Assembly (NCBI GenBank): GCA_021295875.1
Contig: JAGWBN010000003.1
Span: forward strand, 6,914 to 43,970
Direction: 5' to 3'
DNA length: 37,057 nt
DNA from: Pseudomonadales bacterium
Lineage (GTDB): Bacteria; Pseudomonadota; Gammaproteobacteria; Pseudomonadales; Azotimanducaceae
Positions 8,808 through 18,490 of the stretch are shown piece after piece (position 1 is the stretch's first letter; each line of letters starts with the position of its first letter). A model generated the notes under the pieces. It made no database searches. It was given only the letters and a program-made list of their open reading frames with translations, and was not told the DNA's origin. Position numbers and translations under genes: made by a program.

Positions 8808-9714
8808 ACGACCGCCACGCCGACGAAGACGAGCCACCGCAACCTGGGCCCTGCTCGCGTTGGCCTGCTGCACGGCGGGTGCCGACGAGGAGGTCGTGCA
8901 TCGCGAACGCTCCCTCTACCAGACCATTCTCATCACCCAGGAACCCTCGCGCCTGTGCATGAAGTTCACGATCCGGGATCGCGAGCGCAACCAGTCGTGC
9001 ACGGACCCGCGCTCACCGAAGCGCATGGTGTTCACCTACACCCGCATGATGATGGCTTCCCTGCTCCTGACGCCCGACCCCGGAAGCGTGCTCGTTGCGG
9101 GCTTGGGCGGCGGCACCCTGCCCACCGCCCTGGCCGACCTGCTGCCCGGGGCGCGGATCGAGATCGCCGAAATCGACCCGGCCGTGGTGCAGGCGGCGCG
9201 GACCTACTTCGGGTTCGAGACCGACGACCGTCTGCGGGTGCATGTGAGCGACGCGCGGGTGTTTGTCAAACGCGCGCTCGCCCGGGGCGAACACTACGAT
9301 CTCGTGCTCCTCGACGCCTACAGCGGCGACTACATTCCAGAGCACTTGATGACCGTGGAGTTCCTCGCCGAGGTCCGCGCCCTGCTCGCACCCGGGGGCG
9401 TCGTCGCCGCCAACACCTTCGCCACTTCGATTCTCTACGACCATGAATCAGAGACTTACCGCGCAGTGTTTGGAGAATTCTTCAATCTGCGTCTGCCGGA
9501 TAGCAACAACCGGGTGATCCTCGCGAGCAACAGCCCCCTGCCCACCAGGGCGACGTTGCGCGACAACGCCCGCTCCTGGCACCGACGCCTGCGTGCCTAC
9601 GACGTGCCCATCGCGAGCTATCCGTCGCGCCTGTCGCGCAAGGTCGACTGGGACGACACCAAGCGGGCGCTGACCGACCAGTACTCGCCGGCGAACCTGC
9701 TCCGCGCTCGGTAG
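8794..9714 (+). CDS. Spermidine-synthase-like SAM-dependent protein with an N-terminal hydrophobic segment
   Basis: ...GSVLVAGLGGGTLPTALADLLPGARIEIAEIDPAVVQAARTYFGF...DLVLLDAYSGDYIPEHLMTVEFLAEV; overlaps the upstream membrane gene by 14 nt in another frame. Confidence 0.8.
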   Translation: MPMLERPPRRRRRATATWALLALACCTAGADEEVVHRERSLYQTILITQEPSRLCMKFTIRDRERNQSCTDPRSPKRMVFTYTRMMMASLLLTPDPGSVLVAGLGGGTLPTALADLLPGARIEIAEIDPAVVQAARTYFGFETDDRLRVHVSDARVFVKRALARGEHYDLVLLDAYSGDYIPEHLMTVEFLAEVRALLAPGGVVAANTFATSILYDHESETYRAVFGEFFNLRLPDSNNRVILASNSPLPTRATLRDNARSWHRRLRAYDVPIASYPSRLSRKVDWDDTKRALTDQYSPANLLRAR

Positions 9715-9754
9715 CTCCCTATACTCGCGACTCCGCCCAACAACCCGGTGCACC

Positions 9755-11338
9755 GTGTTCGACTGGTCTTTCCCGCATCCGTCCCGACGCGCCCCGGTGC
9801 TCGCGCGCAACGTCGTGGCGACCTCCCAGCCACTGGCGGCGGCGGCGGGCGTGGACATCCTGCGCCGGGGCGGCAATGCCGTCGACGCCGCGGTCGCCAC
9901 CGCCATCACGTTGACCGTCGTGGAGCCGTGCAGCAACGGCGTCGGCAGCGACGCCTTCGCCATCGTCTGGGACGGTGACCGGCTGACGGGCCTGAACGCC
10001 TCGGGACGCTCGCCCGCGGGATGGACGGCGGACCGCTTCGCCCGCCACACGACGATGCCGGTCACCGGCTGGGACAGCGTCACGGTACCCGGCGCGGTGA
10101 GCGCCTGGGTCGCGCTGTCGCAGCGCTTCGGCGCGCTACCCTTCGGCGAACTGTTCGACGCCGCCATTCGCTACGCCCGCGAGGGCTTCCACGTCGGTCA
10201 CGAGACCGCCGTGATGTGGTCTCGGGCGGCTGAAACCTACGCGGCCTTTCCACACTTCCTGACGCACTTCCTGCCGGACGGTCGACCACCCGCCCCCGGC
10301 GAGGTGTTCGTCAACGCCGATCTCGCCGGGACGCTGACGCTGATCGCGGACACCGAGGGAGAGGCCTTCTACCACGGTGTCCTGGCCGAGCGCATGGAAG
10401 CCGCGGCCCGCGACGCCGGCGGTGCGCTAGGGGCGGAAGACCTGGCGAACCATCGAGTCGACTGGGTGGACCCCATCGTCCAGGAATACCGCGACGTGGA
10501 GTTGGCCGAGATTCCGCCGAACGGCCAGGGACTGGCCGCGCAGATCGCCCTGGCCATCCTCGCGCACTTCGATGCAGGCGAGCATGCCCCCGGCTCCGCC
10601 GATTGGACGCATCTGCAGATCGAGGCGATGAAGATCGCCATCCGGGCGGCGTTCGACCACTTCGCCGATCCCCGGGCCATGCACGTGCCGCCTGAAGCCC
10701 TGCTGGAACCCGGTTCGATCCGCCGCGCCGCGAACGGCATCGGGCGTAGCGCGGCACAGCCGCCGCCCGCCGCGTTGCCGGTCAGCCGCGACACCGTGTA
10801 CCTGACCGCGGCCGACGCCGACGGTCGGATGGTGTCGATGATCCAATCGAACTACATGGGATTCGGTTCGGGCGTGGTGATTCCCGGTACCGGCATCGCC
10901 ATGCAGAACCGGGGCGCCGGCTTCGTCCTCGACGCCGACCACGTCAATGCCGTCGGCCCCGACAAGCGCCCCTACCACACCATCATTCCAGGCTTCGTCA
11001 CCGCCAAGGGCGCGCCGCTGATGGCCTTCGGCGTCATGGGCGGCCACATGCAGCATCAGGGTCACGTGCAGATGGTGACCCGCATCTTCGACCACGGCGA
11101 GAATCCCCAGGCCGCCTCCGATGCGCCCCGCTGGCAGGTCACGCCCGAATACCGGGTTCTGCTCGAGCCGGGCTACTCCCCAACGACGGCGCGGGAACTC
11201 GCCCGCCGGGGTCACGCCGTGGAAGTCGCCGGCAGCCACAGGCCCTTCGGCGGCGCGCAGCTGATCTACGCGCTACCCGGCGGCGGCTACTTCGCCGCCT
11301 CGGACCATCGCAAGGAGGGCGCGGCCGTCGGATTCTGA
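9755..11338 (+). CDS. ggt: Gamma-glutamyltransferase family protein (Ntn hydrolase)
   Basis: GTG start; VLARNVVATSQPLAAAAGVDILRRGGNAVDAAVATAITLTVVEPCSNGVGSDAFAIVW ... DADGRMVSMIQSNYMGFGSGVVIPGTGIAMQNRGAGF. Confidence 0.88.
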   Translation: MFDWSFPHPSRRAPVLARNVVATSQPLAAAAGVDILRRGGNAVDAAVATAITLTVVEPCSNGVGSDAFAIVWDGDRLTGLNASGRSPAGWTADRFARHTTMPVTGWDSVTVPGAVSAWVALSQRFGALPFGELFDAAIRYAREGFHVGHETAVMWSRAAETYAAFPHFLTHFLPDGRPPAPGEVFVNADLAGTLTLIADTEGEAFYHGVLAERMEAAARDAGGALGAEDLANHRVDWVDPIVQEYRDVELAEIPPNGQGLAAQIALAILAHFDAGEHAPGSADWTHLQIEAMKIAIRAAFDHFADPRAMHVPPEALLEPGSIRRAANGIGRSAAQPPPAALPVSRDTVYLTAADADGRMVSMIQSNYMGFGSGVVIPGTGIAMQNRGAGFVLDADHVNAVGPDKRPYHTIIPGFVTAKGAPLMAFGVMGGHMQHQGHVQMVTRIFDHGENPQAASDAPRWQVTPEYRVLLEPGYSPTTARELARRGHAVEVAGSHRPFGGAQLIYALPGGGYFAASDHRKEGAAVGF

Positions 11339-11393
11339 CCCGGTCGGCGCACGCGCCCGTCAGGGCCCCCGTTCCAATCGACCAACTCGTGGG

Positions 11394-11831
11394 CTATTCC
11401 CCGGCATCGAGGGCCAGCGAGGCGGAGTTCAAGCAGAATCTCATGCCGGTCGGTGCCGGACCGTCGGGGAACACGTGGCCGAGATGGGCGTCGCAGCGGG
11501 CGCAGAGCACCTCGGTGCGGACCATGAACCAGGACCGGTCCTGCTTCGTGGCGACGGCATCGGCGTTCACCGGCTCGGTGAAGCTCGGCCAACCCGTGCC
11601 GGAGTCGTACTTGGTCTCCGAACCGAACAACGGCGTGCCGCAGCACCGGCAGTTGTACATGCCCTTGGTCTTGGTGTCCCAATACTCACCGGTGAACGCC
11701 CGTTCCGTCCCCGCACGGCGCGCCACGCGGTATTGTTCGGGCGTCAATTCCGCGCGCCACTCGTCATCCGACTTGACGACCTTGTCGCCGGTGCCGGGAA
11801 CCTCGGCCCGCTGCGCCTTGTCCATAGCCAT
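11394..11831 (-). CDS. msrB: Peptide-methionine (R)-S-oxide reductase
   Basis: [30 protein letters not shown]...[30 protein letters not shown]; two CxxC motifs and catalytic RFCLNS. Confidence 0.95.
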   Translation of the reverse strand: MAMDKAQRAEVPGTGDKVVKSDDEWRAELTPEQYRVARRAGTERAFTGEYWDTKTKGMYNCRCCGTPLFGSETKYDSGTGWPSFTEPVNADAVATKQDRSWFMVRTEVLCARCDAHLGHVFPDGPAPTGMRFCLNSASLALDAGE

Positions 11832-11888
11832 TGCTGTACCATTCGCGCCCTTGATTCCGGAGCGATTCTACACGTTGAGCCGAACATC

Positions 11889-13148
11889 ATGAGTACCGAA
11901 CCTGCCCAGGTGGCGCCGTTCGCGCCGCGCCGACGACCCCACATCGTCAAGTCCACCAAGCTCGCGGACGTGTGCTACGAGATCCGCGGTCCGGTGCTTG
12001 CCGAGGCCAATCGCCTGGAGGAGGAAGGACACCGCATCCTCAAGCTCAATATCGGCAACCCCGCCCCGTTCGGCTTCCACGCACCCGAGGAACTACTGCG
12101 AGACGTGATCCACAACGTGCCGGCGTCCCAGGGATACTGTGAATCCAAGGGCCTCTATTCGGCCCGCAAGGCCGTCATGCAGGACTGCCAGCGCCAAGGG
12201 ATCGCCAACGTCGACGTCGACGACATAACCATCGGCAACGGTGTCAGCGAACTCATCGCCATGAGCATGCAGGCGCTGCTCAACGACGGCGACGAAATGC
12301 TCCTGCCGGCCCCGGACTATCCACTGTGGACAGCCGTGGTGAAACTCTCCGGCGGCGTTCCGGTTCACTACCGCTGCGACGAGGCCGATGGCTGGGCGCC
12401 CGATCTCGACGACATCCGCGCCAAGACTACGAACCGTACCCGGGGCATCGTCGTCATCAACCCCAACAACCCCACCGGTGCCGTCTACAGCCGCGCGACA
12501 CTCGAAAGCATCACGGCCTGGGCCCGGCAAAGGGACCTCGTCCAGTTCGCCGACGAAATCTACGCCCGAATCGTCTACGACGACGCCGTGCACCATCCGC
12601 TGGCGTCGCTGTCCAGCGATGTCCTCACCGTCACCTTCAACGGCCTCTCCAAGGCCTACCGGGTGGCCGGCTTCCGCACGGGATGGATGGTCGTCAGCGG
12701 ACCCAAGGAACGGGCCCGGGACTACATGGAGGGTCTCGACATCCTGGCATCCATGCGTCTTTGCGCCAACGTGCCGACCCAGCATGCCATCCAAGGGGCA
12801 TTGGGTGGCCACCAGAGCATCGAGGACCACACCGCGCCCGGCGGCAGCCTTTACGAGCAACGGCGCATCGCCCACTCCATGCTGAACCAGATCGAAGGCG
12901 TCAGTTGCGTCGAGCCCGGTGGCGCCCTGTACGCCTTTCCAAGGCTCGACCGGGAGCGGTTCGGCATCGTCGACGACGAACGTTTCGTCCTCGACCTGCT
13001 GCGCAAGGAGAAGATCCTCGTGGTCCAGGGAAGCGCCTTCAACATCGACGCGCCGGACCACTTTCGGCTGGTGTTCCTGCCCCGGGCCGACGAGCTAACC
13101 AACGCCATCGCCCGCATCGGCGACTTCCTCGCCACCTACCGTCAGTAG
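11889..13148 (+). CDS. alaA: Alanine-synthesising aminotransferase, AlaA-like class I/II PLP enzyme
   Basis: HIVKSTKLADVCYEIRGPVLAEANRLEEEGHRILKLNIGNPAPFGFHAPEELLRDVI...INPNNPTGAVYSR...FNGLSKAYRVAGFRTGWMVVSG. ATG at 11889, in frame in ORF 11475..13148. Confidence 0.92.
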   Translation: MSTEPAQVAPFAPRRRPHIVKSTKLADVCYEIRGPVLAEANRLEEEGHRILKLNIGNPAPFGFHAPEELLRDVIHNVPASQGYCESKGLYSARKAVMQDCQRQGIANVDVDDITIGNGVSELIAMSMQALLNDGDEMLLPAPDYPLWTAVVKLSGGVPVHYRCDEADGWAPDLDDIRAKTTNRTRGIVVINPNNPTGAVYSRATLESITAWARQRDLVQFADEIYARIVYDDAVHHPLASLSSDVLTVTFNGLSKAYRVAGFRTGWMVVSGPKERARDYMEGLDILASMRLCANVPTQHAIQGALGGHQSIEDHTAPGGSLYEQRRIAHSMLNQIEGVSCVEPGGALYAFPRLDRERFGIVDDERFVLDLLRKEKILVVQGSAFNIDAPDHFRLVFLPRADELTNAIARIGDFLATYRQ

Positions 13149-13216
13149 GTGTGCCGCGGGGCGCGGCGCGTTGGCGTCTCGCTGGGCGGAACTCGGTGCC
13201 CGGTTGGCCAGTACGG

Positions 13217-14296
13217 TCAGGCGACCAGTTCCGCGACGCGCTCGGCGATCGCCAATGACGCAGTGAGTCCCGGCGACTCGATGCCCAACAGGTTGACGAG
13301 GCCCGGGACGCCGTTCTCGGCCGGTCCCTCGATCACGAAGTCCGATGGCGGCGCGCCGGCGGGCGCGAGTTTGGGACGGATGCCCGTGTAGCCCGCGTGC
13401 AGGCGCGACTCGTCGAGGTCGGGATAGTAGCGGCGGATCGCCGCGACGAAGCGTTCGAAGTCGACGCCGTCGAAGCCGTAGTCCTCGTCCTCCTGCCAGA
13501 CCACGTCGGGCCCGAAACGCGCCTGTCCGCCGAGGTCGAGGGTGACGTGTACGCCCAGTCCGCCAGCTTCCGCCACCGGGTACACCAGGTGCGAAAACGG
13601 CGATTTGCCGGACAGTGTGTAGTAGTGCCCCTTGGCGTAGTAGCCGCGGTGTGCGGCACCTAGGCGTGCGGCGATGGCCGGCCCGGCAAGGCCGGCGGCA
13701 TTGACCACGATCCGGGCATCGAGGGCGAAGTCGCCGCAATGAACGCGCACGCTCCCGTCTCGCCGCTCGAGATCGGTGACTTCCGTCAGGAACGCGATCG
13801 TTCCCCCGCCGGACTCGACATCGCCGACCAGGCTCAGCATGAACGCGTGGCTGTCGATGATTCCCGTGGATTCCGAGTACACGCCCGCCAAGGCGTCCAC
13901 CTTGGGCTCCAGTGCAAGCATCTCGGTCCGGGTCATCCAGGGGAGTTCGCCGACACCGTTCGCCCGTGCCTGGCGCTGGTAGCTCTGGAGAGTGTCGAAC
14001 TGGTCCGCCGACGTCGCCACGATGATCTTGCCGAGCCGCCGATACGGCACGTTGTAGGCCTCGCAGTACTCGTAGAGCAACGCCTTGCCACGCACGCAGG
14101 TGTCCGCCTTGAGCGAACCGGTCGGATAGTAGATGCCGGCGTGGATTACCTCCGAATTGCGGCTCGAGATCTCCGAGCCGATCAATTCGTGGCGCTCCAG
14201 CACAAGAACCTCCCGACCGAGCCGGGCGAGCGTGCGAGCGACCGCGAGGCCGACCACGCCGGCGCCGACGACCACGGCGTCGCAACGTTCAGCCAC
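13217..14296 (-). CDS. FAD-dependent oxidoreductase, L-2-hydroxyglutarate oxidase-like
   Basis: DAVVVGAGVVGLAVARTLARLGREVLVLERHELIGSEISSRNSEVIHAGIYYPTGSLKADTCVRGKALLYEYC; DAO/LhgO-type dinucleotide-binding N-terminus. Confidence 0.88.
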   Translation of the reverse strand: MAERCDAVVVGAGVVGLAVARTLARLGREVLVLERHELIGSEISSRNSEVIHAGIYYPTGSLKADTCVRGKALLYEYCEAYNVPYRRLGKIIVATSADQFDTLQSYQRQARANGVGELPWMTRTEMLALEPKVDALAGVYSESTGIIDSHAFMLSLVGDVESGGGTIAFLTEVTDLERRDGSVRVHCGDFALDARIVVNAAGLAGPAIAARLGAAHRGYYAKGHYYTLSGKSPFSHLVYPVAEAGGLGVHVTLDLGGQARFGPDVVWQEDEDYGFDGVDFERFVAAIRRYYPDLDESRLHAGYTGIRPKLAPAGAPPSDFVIEGPAENGVPGLVNLLGIESPGLTASLAIAERVAELVA

Positions 14297-14325
14297 GGGG
14301 GACGGCGGCCTCGAGACGGCGGCCC

Positions 14326-14559
14326 CTACGCACCCTTGCGGATAACAAACAAGTAACGCTCACCTTCCCTTTCCGACGTCACGAGTTCGTGGCCCATGAA
14401 CCGGCAGAAATTGGCAAGATCCCGCACCGTCGAGGGATCGGTGGCGACGACGGACACCGTCTCGCCAGGCGACATCTCGCGAACCTTGTTGCGGACGATC
14501 ATCAGGGGTTCGGGACACTCAAGCCCCACGGCGTCGATGGCGTGGTGCATTCCGCTCAT
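14326..14559 (-). CDS. tusA: Sulfurtransferase TusA family protein
   Basis: 77 aa; MHHAIDAVGLECPEPLMIVRNKVREMSPGETVSVVATDPSTVRDLANFCRFMGHELV; catalytic CPEP motif. Confidence 0.92.
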   Translation of the reverse strand: MSGMHHAIDAVGLECPEPLMIVRNKVREMSPGETVSVVATDPSTVRDLANFCRFMGHELVTSEREGERYLFVIRKGA

Positions 14560-14780
14560 GGTGCAACCGCGGAGCCCGGAAAGCCGGCAATCTTATCCAA
14601 TCGACGAAACCCCCGCACGGCGGCGGGGACGCCGACAGGCGTCGAGAAAACACCTTGACTGCGCCACCGAGCGCGCGGACACTCGAAATTGGAACTCGCT
14701 CGCGTGGCGACTGTCAAAGTTGGCGACATGATCTCGCCTCGGGCGGCGATAGTCGATGGCCACGCCCTGAGGGTAGGCTC

Positions 14781-16157
14781 GTGCATAGACGGCGGAACAA
14801 AACGGTAACGAGCATCGCGCTGGCGGCGTTGGCGCTGGCCGCCGCAACGGCGGCGCAGACGCCGCTCACCGATGCGGAACCGGCGAGGCCACGGGTCGCC
14901 GAAGAACTGCGGATCGGCGACGCCATGGTCGGCAACGAGGTGGATGAGGCCGCCGACAAGGTAACGTTGGGCGAGTACCTCGAGGCGGTCAACATCGTTG
15001 AACTCGTAATCGACAAGATCGAGCGGCGCTCGAGCCGCTACGACATCGAGTTGGCCAAGCCGCTGGTGGTCCTCGGCGATGCGCTCGTCGGTGTCGGCGA
15101 CCACCCCGGCGCATTCGGCGCATACGACCGAGCCCTGCACATCACCCGGGTCAACCAGGGACTGCATGATCCCAGCCAGGTGGACATCGTCTACCGCGAA
15201 GCCGCGCTGCATGCGGCCAATGGCGACGCCGAGCGGGCCAACAAACGCCATGAATACGCCTACAATCTCCTATTGCGAGCTTTCGGGAGCAACGACCCGG
15301 CCCTGCTCCCCGGGCTCTTTGCGCTCGCGGACTGGTACCTCACGAACTACAACATCTTCTCCGCGCGGGCCCTGTATCGACATGCGGTGTACGTCGCCAA
15401 CAAGTCGGACAACGACGACGAGGTGGCCACGATCCGCGCCTTGCGCGGTATCGCCGCAAGCTATCTCAGCGAGCGCTTTCCCCCCTACCACGAACCGCAG
15501 ACACAGTCCTCCGCGTCCAGCGGACCCTACACCAGCCGAACCCGTACCATCGGCTCGATCAACAGCTTCTCCCGGGGCGAGCGGGCCCTCATCGAAGTCG
15601 TCAGAGTCGTCAACGCACAGGCGGACGCCACCAACGAGGACCGGGCCGCCGCCATTCTGGAACTGGGCGACTGGTTCCTGATGTTCGAAAAGCACGAGCG
15701 GGCAATGACGCTCTATCGCCGGACGTGGGAACTGTTGAGCGCGAACGAGCCTTTGCTTGCCGAGACATTCCAATCACCCACGCCGCTGTACCTGCCGTTG
15801 CCGCCGGGTCCAGAAAAGTCCCGCAAAGCCACCGGCGGGCCCAGGAATGGCGTCATCGAACTGTCCTTACGGATCGATGAGCAAGGTGCCGTCAGCGAAA
15901 TCGACATGCTGCGTTCGGTTCCCAAGGACCTCATGGACACCGAAGTGCGTCGCGCCGTGCGCCGCGCACGGTATCGGCCCGCCTTCGACGGTCAGGTTCC
16001 GCGCGCGACCGAGGGTGTTCTCGTCAGCCACCCCTTCATCTATTTCGCGACCGACGAAACTGCGGACCCCGACGGGGCCGTGGCCGAAGGCCGCGACCAA
16101 GCCAATGCCAACCGAACACCGGTCGATGCCATCGCCCAGGCGCGAGGTCACCCATGA
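14781..16157 (+). CDS. Secreted TPR-type protein with a C-terminal TonB-like domain (first gene of the novel block)
   Basis: GTG start with GAGGG upstream; (V)HRRRNKTVTSIALAALALAAATAAQT signal peptide; helical repeats; C-terminus GVIELSLRIDEQGAVSEIDMLRSVPKDLMDTEVRRAVRRARYRPAFDGQVPRATEGVLVSHPF resembles the TonB C-terminal fold. Confidence 0.78.
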   Translation: MHRRRNKTVTSIALAALALAAATAAQTPLTDAEPARPRVAEELRIGDAMVGNEVDEAADKVTLGEYLEAVNIVELVIDKIERRSSRYDIELAKPLVVLGDALVGVGDHPGAFGAYDRALHITRVNQGLHDPSQVDIVYREAALHAANGDAERANKRHEYAYNLLLRAFGSNDPALLPGLFALADWYLTNYNIFSARALYRHAVYVANKSDNDDEVATIRALRGIAASYLSERFPPYHEPQTQSSASSGPYTSRTRTIGSINSFSRGERALIEVVRVVNAQADATNEDRAAAILELGDWFLMFEKHERAMTLYRRTWELLSANEPLLAETFQSPTPLYLPLPPGPEKSRKATGGPRNGVIELSLRIDEQGAVSEIDMLRSVPKDLMDTEVRRAVRRARYRPAFDGQVPRATEGVLVSHPFIYFATDETADPDGAVAEGRDQANANRTPVDAIAQARGHP

Positions 16158-17119
16158 CTGCTCACTGCCGTTCGCATCCACAACGTCCATGCACCGCCGC
16201 GGTCGGTACCGCGACCGTGGCGCTCATCGCCGCCTGCGGCTTGTTCCTGTCGGGATGCTACGTGCCACTGCCCGGAGGTTCGGGGGGCATTCCTCGATCG
16301 ATTCCGCCCATCGGGATACCTTCGCCATCACCGTCGCTGCCATCACCCTCGCCACCATCCTCGGGTGGCGGCGCTTCGGGTGGGGGCGGGTCCCCAGGAG
16401 AACCGAGCCTGCTACCGCCCACCTCATCCGGACCACCCGGTGGATCGGGCGGCGGCGCGGGATTTCCCCGCGACGGGTCCAACGGCGGCGGATCGAGTTC
16501 CGGCGGAGGATCCCAAGGGGGACAGGGTCCGGACGGTGATGGCGGCGCCTCCGGTGGTGGAGGCTCCGAGGACGGCATGGGCGAGGACGGTGGTTCCACG
16601 GGCGAGGGTTCCGGCGACCAGAGCGCCGGCGGCTCCGGTGGTGGTGCCGGCGCATCGGGTGGCGACCCCGCCGACCAGGGTTGGGTATTGAGCAACGAGC
16701 TTCCGAACGCAACCGATGCCGGGCCCGGGGGCGAAGGGGACGGCGGCGGGGATGGCGCGGAGACGGACACGGACGCCGGCGGTGGTGGGACCGAGGACGA
16801 TGCCTTGGCCGAGGCACTCGAGGATCTCGACGGTGAGATCCTGGAACAGCAGGTTTCCACCCGCAAAAGTGACCAGGGTCTGGCCGGCGGGACCACGCGC
16901 GGCGGCGGCGATCCCGAAGACGAAGGAACCGCACCTCCAGCGCCGCCGGACCAGCCACCCGTGGCTCGAATACCCGAGCCCGTTCCGCCGGATCGTCCCG
17001 ATGCACGCGACGACGACGTCGTCGCGCGCCAGCTCCGCGAGGCTGCCATGGCCGAGAATGACCCGGATCTTCGCGAGAGCCTTTGGGAAGAGTACCAGCG
17101 CTACAAATCCGGTCTGTAG
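16154..17119 (+). CDS. Low-complexity (Pro/Ser then Gly/Ser/Asp-rich) lipoprotein
   Basis: Lipobox LFLSGC; PSPSPSLPSPSPPSSGGGASGGGG...; ordered C-terminus ARDDDVVARQLREAAMAENDPDLRESLWEEYQRYKSGL. ATG overlaps the preceding TGA (ATGA). Confidence 0.8.
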   Translation: MTAHCRSHPQRPCTAAVGTATVALIAACGLFLSGCYVPLPGGSGGIPRSIPPIGIPSPSPSLPSPSPPSSGGGASGGGGSPGEPSLLPPTSSGPPGGSGGGAGFPRDGSNGGGSSSGGGSQGGQGPDGDGGASGGGGSEDGMGEDGGSTGEGSGDQSAGGSGGGAGASGGDPADQGWVLSNELPNATDAGPGGEGDGGGDGAETDTDAGGGGTEDDALAEALEDLDGEILEQQVSTRKSDQGLAGGTTRGGGDPEDEGTAPPAPPDQPPVARIPEPVPPDRPDARDDDVVARQLREAAMAENDPDLRESLWEEYQRYKSGL

Positions 17120-17124
17120 TTCCT

Positions 17125-18459
17125 ATGCACCACCTCGAGTTTTTTTCCTCGTCTGCGGTTCGATGCCGCGTTGCGGTTGTGGCCGCCGGCTTCGCCGTCC
17201 TCCTCGGCGCCTGCTCATCGCACACGGTCCGCATGGTGGACACGACGCAGCCGAAGCAGCTCGACGACATCAGCGAGGACATGCTTCTCGACGTGGGCAT
17301 AGCGGTCTTCAACGCCAACGTCCCCGTGGCCTTCGACGATCAAGTCGCGCAGAACATCTCACCCGACGTGCGCCGCGCGGAAGCCAACTACATGGCCTTC
17401 TACACAAAGGACCTGTTGCAGTCGACGGGGAACTGGGGCGCCGTACGGGTCGTGCCGCGTCCCACCCACGCGGTGGACGTCATGGTCGGCGGCACCATCG
17501 TCCACTCGGACGGCGAACGCATGATCCTCGCCACCGAGGTGCGTGACGCCCGAGGGGTCGCCTGGTTCGCGAACACCTACGAAGCGCTGGCCAGCAAATA
17601 CGCCTACGGCGACACCGTGCCGCCCGGGACCGACCCCTTCCAGTCGATCTATCGCCGTCTGGCCGACGATATGGTGACCCACCTGCAGACCCTCGAGCCC
17701 AGCGAGGTGAGCGCCATCCGCCGAACGGCGGAGATGAAGTTCGCATCGGACCTGTCACCGGAGGCGTTCCAGTCGTACGTCGTCCAGACCGAACCCGGGG
17801 TTTTCGAAATCCGCCGGCTACCGGCCGAGGATGATCCAATGCTGCAGCGCATCCGCAAGGTGCGCGAACGCGAGTACATCTTCATCGACACCTTGGACAC
17901 GTACTACGACGACTTCCATCTGCGCATGTACCCCGCATACCAGGGATGGCGGGGCGCGACCTACGACGAGGCCATCGCCTACCGCAATCAGCGCGAGAAG
18001 GTCCGCCGCCAGGCATTGGCCGGCGTCATCGCGATCACGGCCGGTTCCGCCGCCCAGATGGGGGATCGAACCTTGACCCGCTACGCCGGCGCCGTGTCGA
18101 TCATCGGCGGCGCAAGGACGGCCATCAAGGCCATCGAGAGCCTCGACCGCGCCAAGGCCCATGCCGGCATGCTACGCGAACTCGGCATGTCCGCGGAGGC
18201 CGCGATCACACCGCACACCATCGAACTCGAGAACCGCACCCACCGCCTTGACGGTACGGTCACCGCGCAGTACGACGAACTGCGCCAGGTGCTACGGCGG
18301 ATCTACTACCAGGAACTGGGCTTGCCGCCGCCGGCGGACGATTCGTCCGCGGACGACCTCGAGAATGCGGTAGCCGAGGCCGCAGCCGCCAGCGAGGAAC
18401 TGGCCGCCGTCGTCGAAGCAACCGCGAATCCGGGCGCGCTGGCCGAGGGAGCGAAGTGA
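17125..18459 (+). CDS. Envelope lipoprotein of unknown function
   Basis: MHHLEFFSSSAVRCRVAVVAAGFAVLLGACSSHTVRMVDTTQPKQLDDISEDMLLDVGIAVF...; lipobox LLGAC. Start chosen inside ORF 17083..18459. Confidence 0.82.
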   Translation: MHHLEFFSSSAVRCRVAVVAAGFAVLLGACSSHTVRMVDTTQPKQLDDISEDMLLDVGIAVFNANVPVAFDDQVAQNISPDVRRAEANYMAFYTKDLLQSTGNWGAVRVVPRPTHAVDVMVGGTIVHSDGERMILATEVRDARGVAWFANTYEALASKYAYGDTVPPGTDPFQSIYRRLADDMVTHLQTLEPSEVSAIRRTAEMKFASDLSPEAFQSYVVQTEPGVFEIRRLPAEDDPMLQRIRKVREREYIFIDTLDTYYDDFHLRMYPAYQGWRGATYDEAIAYRNQREKVRRQALAGVIAITAGSAAQMGDRTLTRYAGAVSIIGGARTAIKAIESLDRAKAHAGMLRELGMSAEAAITPHTIELENRTHRLDGTVTAQYDELRQVLRRIYYQELGLPPPADDSSADDLENAVAEAAAASEELAAVVEATANPGALAEGAK

Positions 18460-18490
18460 CCGGGCGCGCATCCGCGGGCACCCCGGCAAC

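Noticed and set aside
14655-14683. TTGACT(17 nt)GACACT as a promoter for the novel block
   Set aside because: The -35 is good but the -10 is poor; too weak to list as a supported feature without transcript data.
16258-17049. 263-aa Pro/Ser-rich minus-strand ORF
   Set aside because: Reverse complement of the Gly/Ser-rich tether of the lipoprotein gene; a low-complexity artefact.
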